DNA of 64,000 bases, taken from NCBI GenBank assembly GCA_950022295.1, contig OX465601.1, forward strand, positions 115,339,501 through 115,403,500. Reading direction: 5' to 3'. Shown here in pieces: positions 22,341 through 34,643 of this stretch (positions are counted from its first letter, which is position 1; each line of letters begins with the position of its first letter). This DNA is from Bromus sterilis (taxonomy: Eukaryota; Streptophyta; Magnoliopsida; Poales; Poaceae). The position numbers were made by a program, and so were the translations under genes. The notes below the pieces were generated by a model. That model worked only from the letters and a program-made list of their open reading frames with translations, did no database searches and had not been told where the DNA came from.

Positions 22341-23275
22341 GCTGATGATTCCAGACTCTGCTTGTCGTCGGCAGCCCCTGGTATTGCTTGCTCTGCTGAG
22401 ACTGGAGCCTCAGGGCCTATTGGTTCTTCTCCTGGGATCGGAGTCCTTGGATCGCCATCGACAGCTTCAGGTGTTGACAGCTCGGACGAGCTCCCGACAC
22501 CCGACGCTGCTGCTGCTTCTTTCCTTGATTTCTTCTTTTTGCCAAGATCAGCAGCCCCTGGACTGCAATCAGCAGCCCCTGGGTCTGCTGGACTTTTCAA
22601 GGTCATGGCTCCCTGAGCGCTCGACTGCTTCTTCAGAGTCGGAATTTTCATCGGCCGCACCAGCTTTGCTTGCCTCAGCGCCTCGAGGTCGGTTTCTGAT
22701 ATGGAAATGGACTCTGACTCTGGCGAAGGCGTAATGGAAGGCTTCTTGATATGCTCCAATGACACTCCTGGTGGAATACTCTGCCTGGTGGAGCCGAGCT
22801 TGGACAGGGCGTCTGCTGCTTCATTGTTTGCTCTGGGCACATGGTGAAACTCGCAACCTTCAAAATATCCGCTTAGCTGTTGCACCAGGAAACGGTAGCT
22901 TGCCATATTTGCATCTTTGGCATACCAATTTCCTGTACACTGCTGCACCACCAGGTCGGAGTCGCCGAAACATTCTATGTTCCGAATGCCGATCTCCTTG
23001 GCCAGCTTGATACCGTGCACAAGGGCCTCATATTCGACAACATTGTTTGATCCTGCAAAATGGATTTGCAATACATAGTGCAGTCGGTCTCCTTTTGGTG
23101 ATGTGAGAACAATGCCGGCCCCTAGGCCATTCTTCATCTTGGACCCATCAAAATGCATTCTCCAGAAGTCCGATCCTAGGACGGGTGGCATGTACTGAGT
23201 TTCAGCCCAGTCCACCAGGAAATTGGCCAACGCTTGAGACTTGATTGCTGTTCTCGGCTCGTACTAGATGTCGTG
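22319..23275 (-). pseudogene. Second (archaeal-type) RNase H and linker, element B
   Basis: From about 23230 down, the frame encodes an extra RNase H-like domain: Asp in WRMHFDGS, Glu in NNVVEYEAL, Asp in CFGDSDLV and an Asp in NNEAADALSKL. An additional RNase H after the ordinary one is a known mark of Tat/Ogre elements. A Ser/Pro/Ala-rich linker follows before integrase. TAG near 23266 separates it from the upstream RNase H. Confidence 0.75.
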
Positions 23276-24534
23276 GTTTGCGATCTCAATTGCCCATTTG
23301 GCCACTCTGCCGGTTGCATCTCTGCTGCCCACGATGTCCACTAGCGGGGCCGAGCTGACTACCATAACTGGATGAGCTTGAATATAGGGCCTCAATCTCT
23401 TGGCCACCCTCTAGACTCCATAGCACATCTTCTGGTAATGAGGATAATTTTGCTTGGACGTTGAGAGCACCTCGCTGATGTAATATACAGGCCGCTAAAT
23501 CGGTTGTGCTTTGTCCTTCTCAGGACGCTCTACCACCATCACTGCACTGATCACCCGATTGGTTGCTGCAATGTATAACATCATCGGCTCCTTCTCAAAC
23601 GGCGCAACCAGAATCGGCGCAGTGGAGAGCATACGCTTCAGCTCCTTAAATGCCTCATCTGCTTGTGGAGTCCAGGTGAACTTCTCCGTATTCTTCATGA
23701 GCTGATATAGTGGGATTGCCTTTTCTCCCAGCCGACTGAGAAATCGACTGAGTGACGCCAGGCAACCGGTGAACTTCTGTACCTGTTTCAGATTCTTGGG
23801 TCGATCCATTCGCTCGATTGCGGCTATCTTCTCGGGATTGCATTCGATTCCTCTTTCAGAAACGAGAAATCCCAAGAGTTTGCCGGCTGGAACGCCAAAC
23901 ACACACTTCTCCGGGTTCAGCTTGATCCGATAGGTGCGCAGGTTGGCGAACGTTTCCTTGAGGTCGTCCAGGAGTGTGACTCCTTTGACCGTCTTCACCA
24001 CCAAATCATCTACATACACATGCAAGTTTCTGCCGAGCTGAGAGTGCGTGCATCGCTGGATGGTGCGCTGATAGGTAGCCCCTCCATTCTTCATGCCAAA
24101 AGGCATGGTGATATAGCAATAAGCCCCAAAGGGGGTTATAAAGGTAGTTTCTATTTAATCTTCCACAACAAGTTTGATCTGGTGATAGCCAGCAGTGGCA
24201 TCCAGAAATTACAAAAGCTCGCAGCCGGCCGTAGAGTCAATGACTTGATCTATACGGGCAGAGCAAACGGATCTTTGGGGCATGCCTTGTTCAGGCAAGT
24301 GTAATCGATACACATGCGCCAAGTCTTGTTCTTCTTCATCACGAGGACTGGGTTTGCCAGCCACTCGGGGTAGAACACCTCCATGATGAAGCCTGCAACC
24401 TTGAGCTTGGCGACCTCCTCGCCGATTGCTCTTCTCTTGTCTTCAGAAAAACGTCGAAGGGGTTGTTTGACCGGTTTGGAACCTGGCCGAATGTGGAGCT
24501 TGTGCTCGGCGAGTTCCCTCGGTACTCCAGGCAT
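23276..24534 (-). pseudogene. Reverse transcriptase and RNase H, element B, broken
   Basis: The RT begins near 24534 (PGSKPVKQPLRRF), carries WRMCIDYTCLNKACPKDPF, and has the active site HVYVDDLV (about 24000-24015), then the thumb and connection and a decayed RNase H. Stops fall near 24210 and 24155 in the RT palm and at 23495 and near 23411 in RNase H; most are explained by C-to-T or G-to-A changes. A working RT cannot be made from this copy. Confidence 0.85.
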
Positions 24535-24615
24535 GTCTTGTGGAGACCATGCAAAGATGTCCCGGTTCTCACGGAGGAACTCGACGAGCTCGCCTTCCTA
24601 TTTGTTGCTAAGTCC

Positions 24616-25990
24616 TTATCCGACCACAACAAACTTGGTTGGGTCGGAGGGATCTAGAGCAACCTTCTTGCTGTCCTTGGACGCCTGGAAAGTGGTTTCT
24701 TCATCTGCTCGCTTGGCCGGGCCGACTGGAAGGGGAACCTTGCTTTGAGCCTGGGCCATTGCCACCACCTTGTCGAGCTGACACTTCTCTTCGACCACCA
24801 CCAAGGAATCGGCCAGGTTTGCACCGGCGGATGAGCATTCAAGAGATCTCCTGAAGTCCCCGGCAACAGTGATGATGCCGTTTGGACCTCGCAGCTTCAT
24901 CTTCAGGTAGGGCTCATATGAGTTAAGCATGAACTTGGAAATTACAGGCAATTCCAAGAGGGCATGGTATGGGCTACTGAGGTCAGCGACCTCGAACCAG
25001 ATCGGCTCTCTCCTGATATTCTCTTCTGTCCCAAAGATCACATCCAGCCGAATGCGACCCATGGGAGTGCATGACAAGCCAGGGACAATCCCATGGAACG
25101 TCGTCCGATTGCGCTCCAGATCCCTCTCTGTGAGTCCCAACTTGACCATCGTATCTCTGTACAGAATGTTGATTGTGCTCCCTGGATCAATGAGCACTCG
25201 AGAAAACAAACATGAAAATTTTGGTGCCGCAAACAGGGCATCCACCACGAGTGGATAAGTGCCTGGATTCAGCATGATGCTTGGGTGATCCTCCCTGCTC
25301 CAAGTGATCTTACAATCGGACCAATGCATGTACTGGGGAATCGGGGGCATGGTGGCATTGACCTCCTGAGCTCGGGCTCTCCGACTGCCCTTGTCACTTG
25401 ACTCACTAGTGAAAATCATATATGCGACATCTTGCCGCGGAAACTGGTTCTGCGCCTGAGGTGGTGCTCTGTTCTGAGGTGGTGGTGGGGGTGGAGGTGG
25501 TAATGCTTCTCCCTTCTCTATGCGCTTGATGAAATCACACTGCTGAGTAGTATGCGCCGCTGGCTTGCCTGGACTACTGTGCATCTTGCATGGCTGGTCC
25601 AGCATGTCCTTGAATGTATACTTGGGCTTCATTGGCCACTGCGGCTTCGCATTCGGCTTCATCTTTCGATTGCCTCCTGCAGCCCCTTGTTCCTCTTGAT
25701 CTTGGAAAACAGCCACCTGCCGACTGCCATACCGAGCGTCTCGCTGCTCATCTTTCCTCTTTCCACTGTTTTGCTGGTTGTTGTTGTTCCGATTGTTCTC
25801 TCTGCACTCTCGCCGACTGAGCCACTGGTTCCCTGCCTCTGCTGCTTGCGCAACCCCTTGCGTCTGAACCACACCGCCGATGCCGAGCTGAATGGGCTCG
25901 CGCATCGCGGAGTCAGAGACAGCGAATGCATTGTCTACCTTCATGAGCTCGGCAGCGACGAAAAATCTTTGCGGAGTAGCTTGTGCTTCA
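24616..25990 (-). pseudogene. Protease region of gag-pol, element B
   Basis: The frame runs from the end of Gag through a Pro-rich linker into an aspartic protease with DPGS (about 25180-25190) and the family-typical FHGIVPG and GRIRLDVIFGT. The same protease motifs are in element C. It lies in a different frame from the upstream Gag because of an apparent 1-bp shift near 25975. The frame ends at 24616 before RT. Confidence 0.8.
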
Positions 25991-27566
25991 GCATTGATCC
26001 CGCCAGACACCCATCAGTGAAATACTGGATGGCCTGTATCTCATGGACTCCTTCACATGAATTCTTCAACTTAATCCACCGAGCTAGGTATTCTCGGAGT
26101 GTCTTGTCCTTGCCTTGCACGCAAAGGGCAAGCTGCCGAGGAAGATGCGGCCGATCATACGTGCTGGTGAAATTGCGAATGAAAGCTTCCGAAAAATCTT
26201 CCCAGCAGTTGATGCTGTTGTCGGGGAAACTGTTCAGCCATGTCCGAGCTGACCCCTGTAGCATCAGAGGAGAGTAGCGTACAGCTACACGCCGACTGCC
26301 ACCGGCGATGCCGACTGCGGTCATGTAATCTGTCAGCCAGTCCTCTGGCTTAACGGAGCCGTTGTACTTGGGGGTGTCTCTGGGTAGAGTGAATCCTTTG
26401 GGGAACTGCTCAGTCCGAAAGCGATGCCCGAAACATGCTGGGCTGGCTCCTCCCTCCTCTTCTTGTTGTGCATCTCTTTCCAACAGCTCAATGCGATGCC
26501 TGGCATCGTTCTCGCCGATCTGACGAGCACCGAGCCGATTGCTGATTGCTCGCCTTGCTTCCGGCTGACGAGGTGGATCATTGCGCTTGCTGCTCACAGC
26601 TGGCTCTTCTGCTCTTCAGTTCATGACTGCTGGACCCCGGTTGCTTCTGACCCTGCTCTCATGTCGGGACTGGCCTTGCTGCCTGTTCTGCCGCGACGCA
26701 TTCGGCCGCTGACTGACCTCTGGAGCTGGCCTCGCAAATCTTCTTGATGCTTCTGGGCCTGCACCCGGATTATCCAATGCCACTTGCTATTGCTTCTTTA
26801 CCGACGCTAGGAGCTCGTGCATTCGGCGAGTTTGCTGACGCTGCTCTTCGGCTTCTAGATCCTCCAGCTCGTTTGCAATCTGCTCGGCAGCTCGCAAGTT
26901 CTTGTCGGGCGTGCTGTATGTTGGCCGTTGGACGAATGCCGATGCCGCCAGTTGCTCGGCCCCTGACAGCTCTCTACCGACAGCACGACCTCTACTCCTG
27001 AGATCTTCTAGGACCGCAGGTGCCATCGGCCGCCGCTGGCTAGCGTGAGCTGCATTGTATTCTCTGGTGATGGCTCCCAGCCTGCGCTCTTCTGCCAGCA
27101 CGTCCTCGGCCCTGCGAGCAAGAGCAAGCCGTGCTGTCTCCAGATCAGTGTGAACTTGATCGGGATCACCATTCCTGTTCATGGGTGTGTATAGCACATC
27201 CCGCAACGCACTGGTGCCGACTCTTTCTGCAGCGTCCGCCGCCTCCTTGGCTCTCCTAGCCGCACTCGCCGCGCCTTGATTGCTTGACGCAGTCGTTCCC
27301 GCCATCATGACGGCTGCGTGCACACGCGACTCCTCTCCGCCGGGAGCTGCCGTGCAGCCCCTGGTCGGGAGCGGATCCGTGGCACTGGAGAAGACGCGCA
27401 CCTCCTTGGGATACGCCTCGGGGAAACAGCTGATGAAGAGACGGTGGCTGCCGCTCTGCAGCGACACACCAGGTGGAAGGGGTGCGCCGACCCCAAACCG
27501 CGCAGCGTAATCCACCACAAAGTCCACTGCCCCACGCCTAAAGATTAGGCCGGAGGCGTGGCTCAT
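25941..27566 (-). pseudogene. Gag of element B, with two stops
   Basis: Likely start ATG at 27566 (an ATG after the Ser run). The N-terminal part resembles the N-termini in A. The conserved Gag domain lies at about 26410-25990 (PEDWLTDYMTAV, SARTWLNSFPDN, TLREYLARWIKLKNSCEG). In-frame stops: TAG at 26787-26789 and TGA near 26620, both explained by C-to-T changes; the frame is lost near 25975. Confidence 0.8.
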
Positions 27567-27623
27567 GCTCGACGACGAGGAAGATCCCGTCCGGATCAGA
27601 ACTCCAGTCGGCACCTCGGTCTG

Positions 27624-27640
27624 CCCCACGATGGCGCCAA
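27624..27640 (-). promoter_or_regulatory. Primer-binding site of element B
   Basis: Minus-strand TTGGCGCCATCGTGGGG, seven bases after the LTR end. Core shared with A and C. Confidence 0.78.
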
Positions 27641-27647
27641 CTTTCGT

Positions 27648-28504
27648 TGTTTAGTAACAACAGATGCCATAGGGATGGCTAAAGAGAGGGGAAGACTCGA
27701 GGGAGAACTTGTGTCGATGGTGCCGGAAACGGGTTGGGCAAAAGAACGGTGACGGACACCACGATGTACCCAGGTTCGGGGCTCTCCGGAGAGATAACAC
27801 CCCTACTCCTGCTTGTCTGCTTGCTATAAATGATCTCAAGAGCTACAATCAATGCTCATGGAACTACTTAGAGGAAGAAGATACCTGCCGTGGGCTTGGC
27901 TCTCCTCTGCTTCTCTACGGGAACTATTGTGGGAAGTAAATGCGAAATGGGAGCGTCCCTCTCACGGGAGGGGTACCCCGGGCTCTTATAGTGTGAGCTC
28001 GGGGTACTACAGTCATTTCAGTCGGGGGCTGGCCCCAGCTATCATCCTCTCATCGGCTGGGGTCCACCGACTGCAAATCTCCGGTTGATCCAGACTTGTC
28101 AAGCGGCTGCCCATGCTGTAGCTTCTAGGTAATGATGATGAACAGTGGAGCTATGATCTCTGGTCTTGTCGTCCTGTCTCCGGATTCAGAGGAAAAGGGT
28201 GACAACACTCCTCTGACAGATCGGCGAAGTGACTTAGCTTACTGCCACCCGGATCTCTCGGGATCACGTATTTATGACCTTGTACCAGAGGCGTCCGATC
28301 TGGGCAAGGTCAACTCTTGAGCCGATTGGAGGGTGGTCCGATTGCTCCTGGGCCGACTACTCGCATTCGGCATGGTCGATTGCTTGAGGGCAATCGGCCA
28401 TGCGACTGCCTAGCTCGGCCCAGCAGCAGCCCAATCGGCCTCATCCTTGTCTTGAAATATTGCTTTCGTCTAGGTGACCCTACCCGGGTATCATTCCCCC
28501 GACA
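27648..28504 (-). repeat. 5' LTR of element B (857 bp)
   Basis: On the minus strand it begins TGTCGGGGGAATGATACC and ends TTACTAAACA. A TATA-like CTATAAGAG lies at 27983-27991 (minus). No partner LTR is in the window because the left end of B is displaced by nested elements. Confidence 0.82.
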
Positions 28505-30119
28505 GAGAGTTCTTCATCGAGGCATATGTAGAGGAGGTCTTTATCCTTTCATCCCGCTTAGGATATCCAACAATAAACAAGCCTTTAGTGCTATCAAGCT
28601 ATCTTCGTCCCGACGGAACGACCGGCTTGGCCATCCTTCATTTTCTATTGTTCAACGTGTGCTTAGGAATAATAAGCTGCCGTGTCATGGCAAGCAAGGC
28701 ATTGATTCTGTTTGTGACTCTTGCCAAAGAGCAAAGAGCCATCAACTACCCTATCCAGTATCAAATTGTGTGTCTACTACTCCACTTGAATTAAACTTTT
28801 CAAATGTTTGGGGAGATACCCCTCTTTCTGTTGGTGGATACAAATATTATGTCAGTTTCATTGATGATTTTAGCAAGTTTTCTTGGATCTATCTTATCAA
28901 AAAGAAATATGATGTATTTGATGTGTTTCGTAATTTCCAAGCACATGTTGAACACCAATTTGGTAGAAAAATACTCGTTTTCCAATCCGATTGGGGTGGT
29001 GAATATGAAAAATTAAACTCATATTTTCAGACTCTTGGCATATCACATCATGTCTCTTGCCCTCATGCCCATCAACAAAATGGGTTGGCTGAACGCAAGC
29101 ATCATCAAGTTGTAGAAGTTGGTCTGGCTCTTCTTGCAAATGCATCCATGCCTTTGAAATTTTCGGATGAAGCCTTTTTAGGCGCCACATATCTCATCAA
29201 GGCACTTCCTAGTAGTGTCATTAATTTTGATACTCCCTTTGAACATCTTTTTCACACAAAGCCCAATTATGCTTCTCTCCATGTGTTTAGTTGCGCATGT
29301 TGGCCAAACCTTTGTCCTTACAATACTCGCAAATTATCCTTTCGCTCCAAGAAATGCGTGTTTATGGGCTATAGTCCTTGCCACAAAGGAGTCAAGTGCC
29401 TTGATGTCTCTACTGGCCGAGTATACATTTCCAGAGATCTTGTCTTTGACTTGCATCTCTCCATCCCAACGCTGACGCTCTTCTTCATCGAGAAATTTTT
29501 CTCCTACCAAATTCCCTCAGAAATCCATCTTTTGATCATGGGGGCGATAATAATTGTGATGCTCAAAATATGGCATGTGCTAACCCAACCTCTGCATTAG
29601 TTGATGATGTGCAGGAAACAGAGGATATACAATTAAATCCAAACGAATACATGCTTGATTTGGAAGAAAATGATCCATTATTTCATGCAGAACAAGAGGA
29701 CAGAAGGGCGGGACACAGAGTTGATCCCGGCATGCGATCCTGTGCTGATCCTGGCGCTAGATCCCAAGAAGATCCGGCTGCTCCTCGTCATGTCAGGGCG
29801 TCAGCGCCAGACTCCACCAGCACTTCACCAAGAGGGGCCAACCTCCAGCACGTACTTCGGTACAGGGGACAGAAGTTGTCGCGCACTCCACCGACCGGGG
29901 CGACATGCATGCCTGTTGCGGGGAAACGATCTCCACCTGCATAGGAGTCTCCAGGTGATGGAATGTCCTCGAGTGACGAGTTAGCAGAGGACACAGGTGC
30001 TGGATCTCCTGCGGTGGAATCCCCTGTGTGCGACAGTACAAGATTACAGTCAGGGATACACAAGCTGCTACAACCTCAAGATGACACTGTATGGTATGAA
30101 AAAAATTCAGAATTAAATA
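28505..30119 (+). pseudogene. Ty1/copia integrase-to-RT remnant
   Basis: A piece of copia pol, cut by element B on the left and element C on the right. It holds the end of the GAG-pre-integrase zinc region (CDSCQRAKSHQLPY), the integrase core (GGYKYYVSFIDDFSKFSW, QSDWGGEY, NGLAERKHH) and, after an apparent frame change near 29450, an acidic linker and the beginning of the RT region (TRLQSGI). The first catalytic Asp is replaced: the sequence reads SNVWGD where the family normally has Asp at the Asn position. It is the oldest layer visible and probably Tork-like, but the lineage is uncertain. Confidence 0.82.
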
Positions 30120-30559
30120 TGGAACGAGGGGGTGACCCCACGACTCCTACGGATGAGCCTACCTGGTGTCCATGAAGGCATAAGGCCCATGAAGATACGG
30201 CCTCGGCCCACTAGTTGGCACCGACGTAGGAGTCCTTGACTCACAAGGAAGGTGCGAAGACCTGCCGTACGGAGCAAGCTAGGGTTAGGAAAGTTTACCT
30301 GTACACGTAGATGAACTCCCTGAGACCTAGCCCGGTATATAAGGGCTAGGAGGGGCGACACCAAAGACATCGAATCTCACCTGTAACCCTATCCTTGAGC
30401 GCTCCAGCCTTGGCCTCCACTGTAATCGCATCTCCCCAATCAATAATATCGAGCAGGAGCGAGCCTTCCTGTTTGCCGACGAGCGATCGTCCAACCTGTG
30501 CCTCTCATGACTAACTCAGGGTCCCTGACCATGGGATTTGCTGGGGTTGATCCCCGTCA
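30120..30559 (+). repeat. 5' LTR of element C (440 bp)
   Basis: Starts TGGAACGAGGGGGTGACC (the 3' LTR starts TGACGAGGGGGTGACC) and ends CCCCGTCA before the primer site. The first ~100 bp match 39494-39593. Confidence 0.86.
30326..30350 (+). promoter_or_regulatory. TATA box in an inverted-repeat loop (LTR C)
   Basis: CCTAGCCC and GGGCTAGG flank GGTATATAA. Probably the LTR core promoter. Confidence 0.78.
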
Positions 30560-30560
30560 A

Positions 30561-30580
30561 TTGGCGCCGTCTGTGGGAAC
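30561..30580 (+). promoter_or_regulatory. Primer-binding site of element C
   Basis: TTGGCGCCGTCTGTGGGAAC directly after the LTR; TGGCGCCGT fits the 3' end of tRNA-Asp, but complementarity stops after nine bases, so the exact primer is uncertain. Confidence 0.8.
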
Positions 30581-30638
30581 CGCGCAGGTTGGGAACGCGA
30601 TCTCGGCAGCCTCATCATCATCAGCACTCATCGACTCG

Positions 30639-33167
30639 ATGGCTCCGGCAAGATCCAACCTGTTCGAGTCCCTCGGATTCACGGCCCACCTCCCGGCCCT
30701 CAAGCCAGCCTTCGCCAATCTACACTCTGGCGTCAATCTGATCTTCGGAGCGTATCAGATCTACATCAACCATTGGGGTACCCTTCGCCTCATCGACGGC
30801 ACCCGTGCGCCCACGGGTACACCTGCAGCAACGACCGCAGCGGACGCCGCCCGTATGGCCAACCTATCTGGCGGTTGTAGCTACCCACCCGACTGACGAC
30901 TCCACGCTACTCACGACCACTCGAGTGAAGTCCCCGCATGGAGAATCACGATCGCACGTATCATCAAGGAGACGGCAAGGACACCATCACAGGTGTTCAT
31001 GGCAGAAGTTGGCGCATCAACGTCAGGTAACAACGGACGAATCGATGACCCGGGCACTCTTCAAGACACCCCAACCACCAACAGGACGGCAGGTCCCGGC
31101 AACACCAGTCGGATGGTCGTACAGCTAGGAGAACCGGGGACCATACCAAAGAAAGTCCCGGTGGAGCAAGGGCCCAGCGATCAGAAAAGCAGTCAGCCGC
31201 TAAGGAACAAACATAAAGCACCTGGCCAAGGCAGCCAGCCATCACGCAGCAGGCAGCAAACCCCGGTTGCAACGGCGGGCGAACCACCTAAAGAAAAAAT
31301 ATACTTGTCCAAGGAATCGATGGCAATGGTAAAGGAAGCAGTCGCCCGCGGCGGGTTACTACCATCAGATGCCTCAAGAGACGAGGTAAGGGCATACAAC
31401 AAGCTAGCGGGAGAGCTAACCAAGCAGACGAGACAGTGGCGCCTAGCCATGGAGAAGCAAGCAAAAGCGGAACCCGAAAGGAAAAGCAGTCGCAGACAAT
31501 CTCCCAGAAGTGACTCGCCAGGCCACGACTCTCCCATCCGCAATAGATCGAAACTCAACAACCTGCGGAAGATAGAAAGGGCGGGAGTAGTGCGGAAACT
31601 GAAAGACGACTTCAGGTTAGAGGAGGACGACGACGAAGAGGAGCCTCTCACTCCGGCAGAAGCACTCATAAGCGCCCAAGACTACCTGTCCCGTGCCCAG
31701 AAAAGCAGAAAGGGCAAAACGGATCGCTACACTTCCATAGCTCTGCAGATAATGAAGGACGCTATCGACGCCTCGGTACCTAAGAAATCCAGCGCAAAGC
31801 GGCAGACTCGTGAGCGGACACCGGACAGGGACCCCAGTTCACCAGACGACGACGACGACAGTAATGACGACAGACGCAGGCGCTCCGACAAGCACAAGAA
31901 ACGCGACAGCGACGACAACGGCAGGCGCCGCAGCACTCGGCGAGACGCGAGAGACGACATCACGCAGAACAGAGTCAACCGCAGAAGGCGAAGACGCGCA
32001 GCACGCGAGGAGTACTCGGAGGAAGAGGCTTCCGACGAGGAAATCGAGCCATGTGGAGCACTCTGCTTCACACGTTCCATACGTGAGACGCGTATGCCCA
32101 ACGGGTTCAAACTGAACTCCACGACACTAAAATACAACGGACTCGAGGAGCCAGAGGCATGGCTCGACGACTACCTAACAGCAGTTAAGTTTCAAAGAGA
32201 AACCAATGTCACGGCAATGCAGTACGTACAGCTCATGCTCGAGAGCTCCGCTCGACATTGGCTGAAAAATCTTCGGCGCGGATCCATCAGCTTCTGGAGC
32301 CAGTTCCGAGGAGCCTTCATAGAGAACTTCAAATCAACATACAAGCGACCAGCCTCACTCGAGGAGCTGCGGGCATGCAAACAAGGAACAAGGGAGGCCC
32401 TGCGAGCATACATCCAGCGATGGACGATACTCAAGAATTCAGCGGAAGACATCTCGGACGAAAGTGCGATCGACGCATTCAAGCAAGGTCTTCAGCGCGT
32501 TGAATTCAAGGAGCAGCTCGGACAGATGAAAGTCCGAACACTCACACGGCTGCTAGAACTAGCCAATAGCTGGGCGGACGAAGAAGACTCCGTTCGTAAT
32601 GAAACAGAAACCCACACTGCACGATCAGAGTACGACTACGACTACAACGGAGATAGAGGAGACGACAGAAGAAGGAAGAGACCCAGACGGAACTTCTACA
32701 ACGACAGAGGACCTAACATGGTCGCCGCCGGTTTCTCGGACGACCGGAACGGCAGGCACCGTGATGACAACAGACCACAACGTCGAGACAACCCAGAAGA
32801 CGAGCCCCAGGCTCAGAAACAAGAATGGAGGACAAGGCAGCCACGCGACGGCACTCGCGCATTCCGCTCCACCAAAGAACAACTCAACGGACCGTGCTCT
32901 ATACACGGATTCAGAAATGAGCGAGGAGAGCTCAAATCATCCCACACCCTTAGGAATTGCAGAAGCTTCAACGAGTTGGCCGAGGAGAAAAGCCGCTCCG
33001 CGGCCGCAACAGCACGACCACTCGCAAGCATAGCTTTTGGGCCAGTCGCCCACGGTGCGCCACCAGCCCCCCTCTGCCAACAAGACAGGTGGCCGCCATC
33101 CAGGAACGGCAAAGGACGCCAGAAGAAGAAAACCAATACCCAGAAGCCCACGGGAGGATCTACATGA
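30639..33167 (+). pseudogene. Gag of element C, one stop
   Basis: Starts at the ATG at 30639 in a good leader context and stays in one frame to 33167 except for TGA at 30894-30896. The N-terminal part is followed by a long Arg/Ser/Asp-rich low-complexity stretch (31200-32040), then the Gag domain (about 32060-32590: EPEAWLDDYLTAV, SARHWLKNLRRGS, ALRAYIQRWTILKNSAED), then another Arg-rich tail. From 30993 on it is an open frame of 724 codons, long for Gag because of the charged insertions. With no pol in the element, it would need enzymes from another Tat element. Confidence 0.82.
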
Positions 33168-33829
33168 TACAAGAAGGCAGACCTTCCAACAGACAGCAGA
33201 AATAAGTCACCAGACAAGTCTTCCTGGCAACCTCTGCACACCCGGCCGTCCCAGAGTACCTGCGCGGGTCGGAGACAGAAATCTCCTTCTCCCGAGACGA
33301 CCACCCGCCAGTCGTCCCCCAACCAGGGCTCGCCGCGCTGGTACTCGAGGCCAGAATCGGAAATTACGACATCTCGCGAGTATTCATGGATGGCGGCAGC
33401 GGGATCAACATCATCTTCATCCGAACACTCGACGACATGCTCATCCAAAATAACGCACTCAAATCCTCAGGCACAACCTTCCACGGGATCGTACCAGGAA
33501 AATCCGTCTACCCCCTCGGAAGGATAAGCCTGGAGGTAGTCTTCGGGAACGCGACGAACTTCCGCAAGGAAACAATTGACTTTGAAGTGGTCGATTGGAA
33601 GTCGTAATACCACACAATTATCGGGCGGCCAGCTTTCGCTCGCTTCATGGCCGTACCCCACTACGCCTACCTCAAGATGAAGATGCCAGGCCCAAACGGG
33701 GCCACCACAATCAGCGACAGTTTCGTCAGATCTGACCACTGCGACAAAGAATTCCACAAGATAGCAGAAGCATTCGTAGCCCACCAAGACAACAAGACCA
33801 TGGGACTCACAGAAGAAGCACTCCCGTAG
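33161..33829 (+). pseudogene. Protease remnant of element C
   Basis: In the -1 frame relative to Gag. Shows FSRDDHPP, the active-site-like MDGGSGINIIF, FHGIVPG and GRISLEVVFG, as in element B, where the site is DPGS. Stops at 33203-33205 and 33605-33607. After 33829 the pol gene ends; RT and integrase are absent. Confidence 0.75.
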
Positions 33830-34000
33830 AAGGAAAGGAACATCGCCCGAAGAAACCCAGCACTAGGAGACAAAGCTACCAGGCCCTTAAAGCCATTACA
33901 TCATCACTCTAAAAGGAACCTACCCTCAACAGAGCCTTCCTACTCTTTGTAAGGAACAGCAGGAAAGATATTACATAAATATTTTTCCACAAAATTACTC

Positions 34001-34600
34001 GGCACTCGGGGGCTCGCCAAAGCAGCCACCCCCCGAGGCGTCCTCCGCAATCGCGGAAAATTAACCTGGCACTCGGGGGCGCGCCAAAGCAGCCACCCCC
34101 CGAGGCGTCCTCCGCAATCGCGGCAAATTAACCTGGCACTCGGGGGCTCGCCAAAGCAGCCACCCCCCGAGGCGTCCTCCGCAATTGCGGCAAATTAACC
34201 TGGCACTTGGGGGCTCGCCAAAGCAGCCACCCCCCGAGGCGTCCTCTGCAATCGCGGCAAATTAACCTGGCACTCGGGGGCTCGCCAAAGCAGCCACCCC
34301 GCGAGGCGTCCTCCGCAATCGCGGCAAATTAACCTGGCACACGGGGGCTCGCCAAATCAGCCACCCCCTGAGGCGTCCTCCGCAATCGCGACAAATTAAC
34401 CTGGCACTCGGGGGCTCGCCAAAGCAGCCACCCCCCGAGGCGTCCTCCGCAATCGCGGCAAATTAACTTGGCACTCGGGGGCTCGCCGAAGCAGCCACCC
34501 CCGAGGCGTCCTCCGCAATCGCGGCACATTAACCTAGCCCTCGGGGGCTCGCCGAAGCAGCCACCCCCCGAGGCGCCCCACGCAACTACAAATGCAGACG
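34001..34600 (+). repeat. 67-bp tandem array (element C), ~9 units
   Basis: Units start at 34001, 34068, 34135, 34202, 34269, 34336, 34403, 34470 and ~34536. Each begins GGCACTCGGGGGCT, identical over 14 bases to the sequence at the element's own polypurine tract (39478-39491), and carries CTCGGGGG facing CCCCCGAG, able to form a hairpin. Same place in the element as the 198-bp array of A. The short minus ORF across it is not a gene. Confidence 0.93.
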
Positions 34601-34643
34601 ATATATACAACCAAGAAGAAGCATATACAACGAAGGGAAGCAC

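Larger units (their letters stand above)
15699..28504 (-). mobile_element. Element B: degraded Tat-type Ty3/gypsy (minus)
   Basis: Read on the minus strand: 5' LTR (27648-28504), primer site, gag, protease, RT, RNase H, a second RNase H, integrase, and a convergent multi-exon gene. The left end, including the 3' LTR, lies beyond the nested element A. It has the full Tat gene set but many stops and at least one frameshift. Inserted in a Ty1/copia remnant; expected target duplication GAGAG (28505-28509). Confidence 0.88.
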
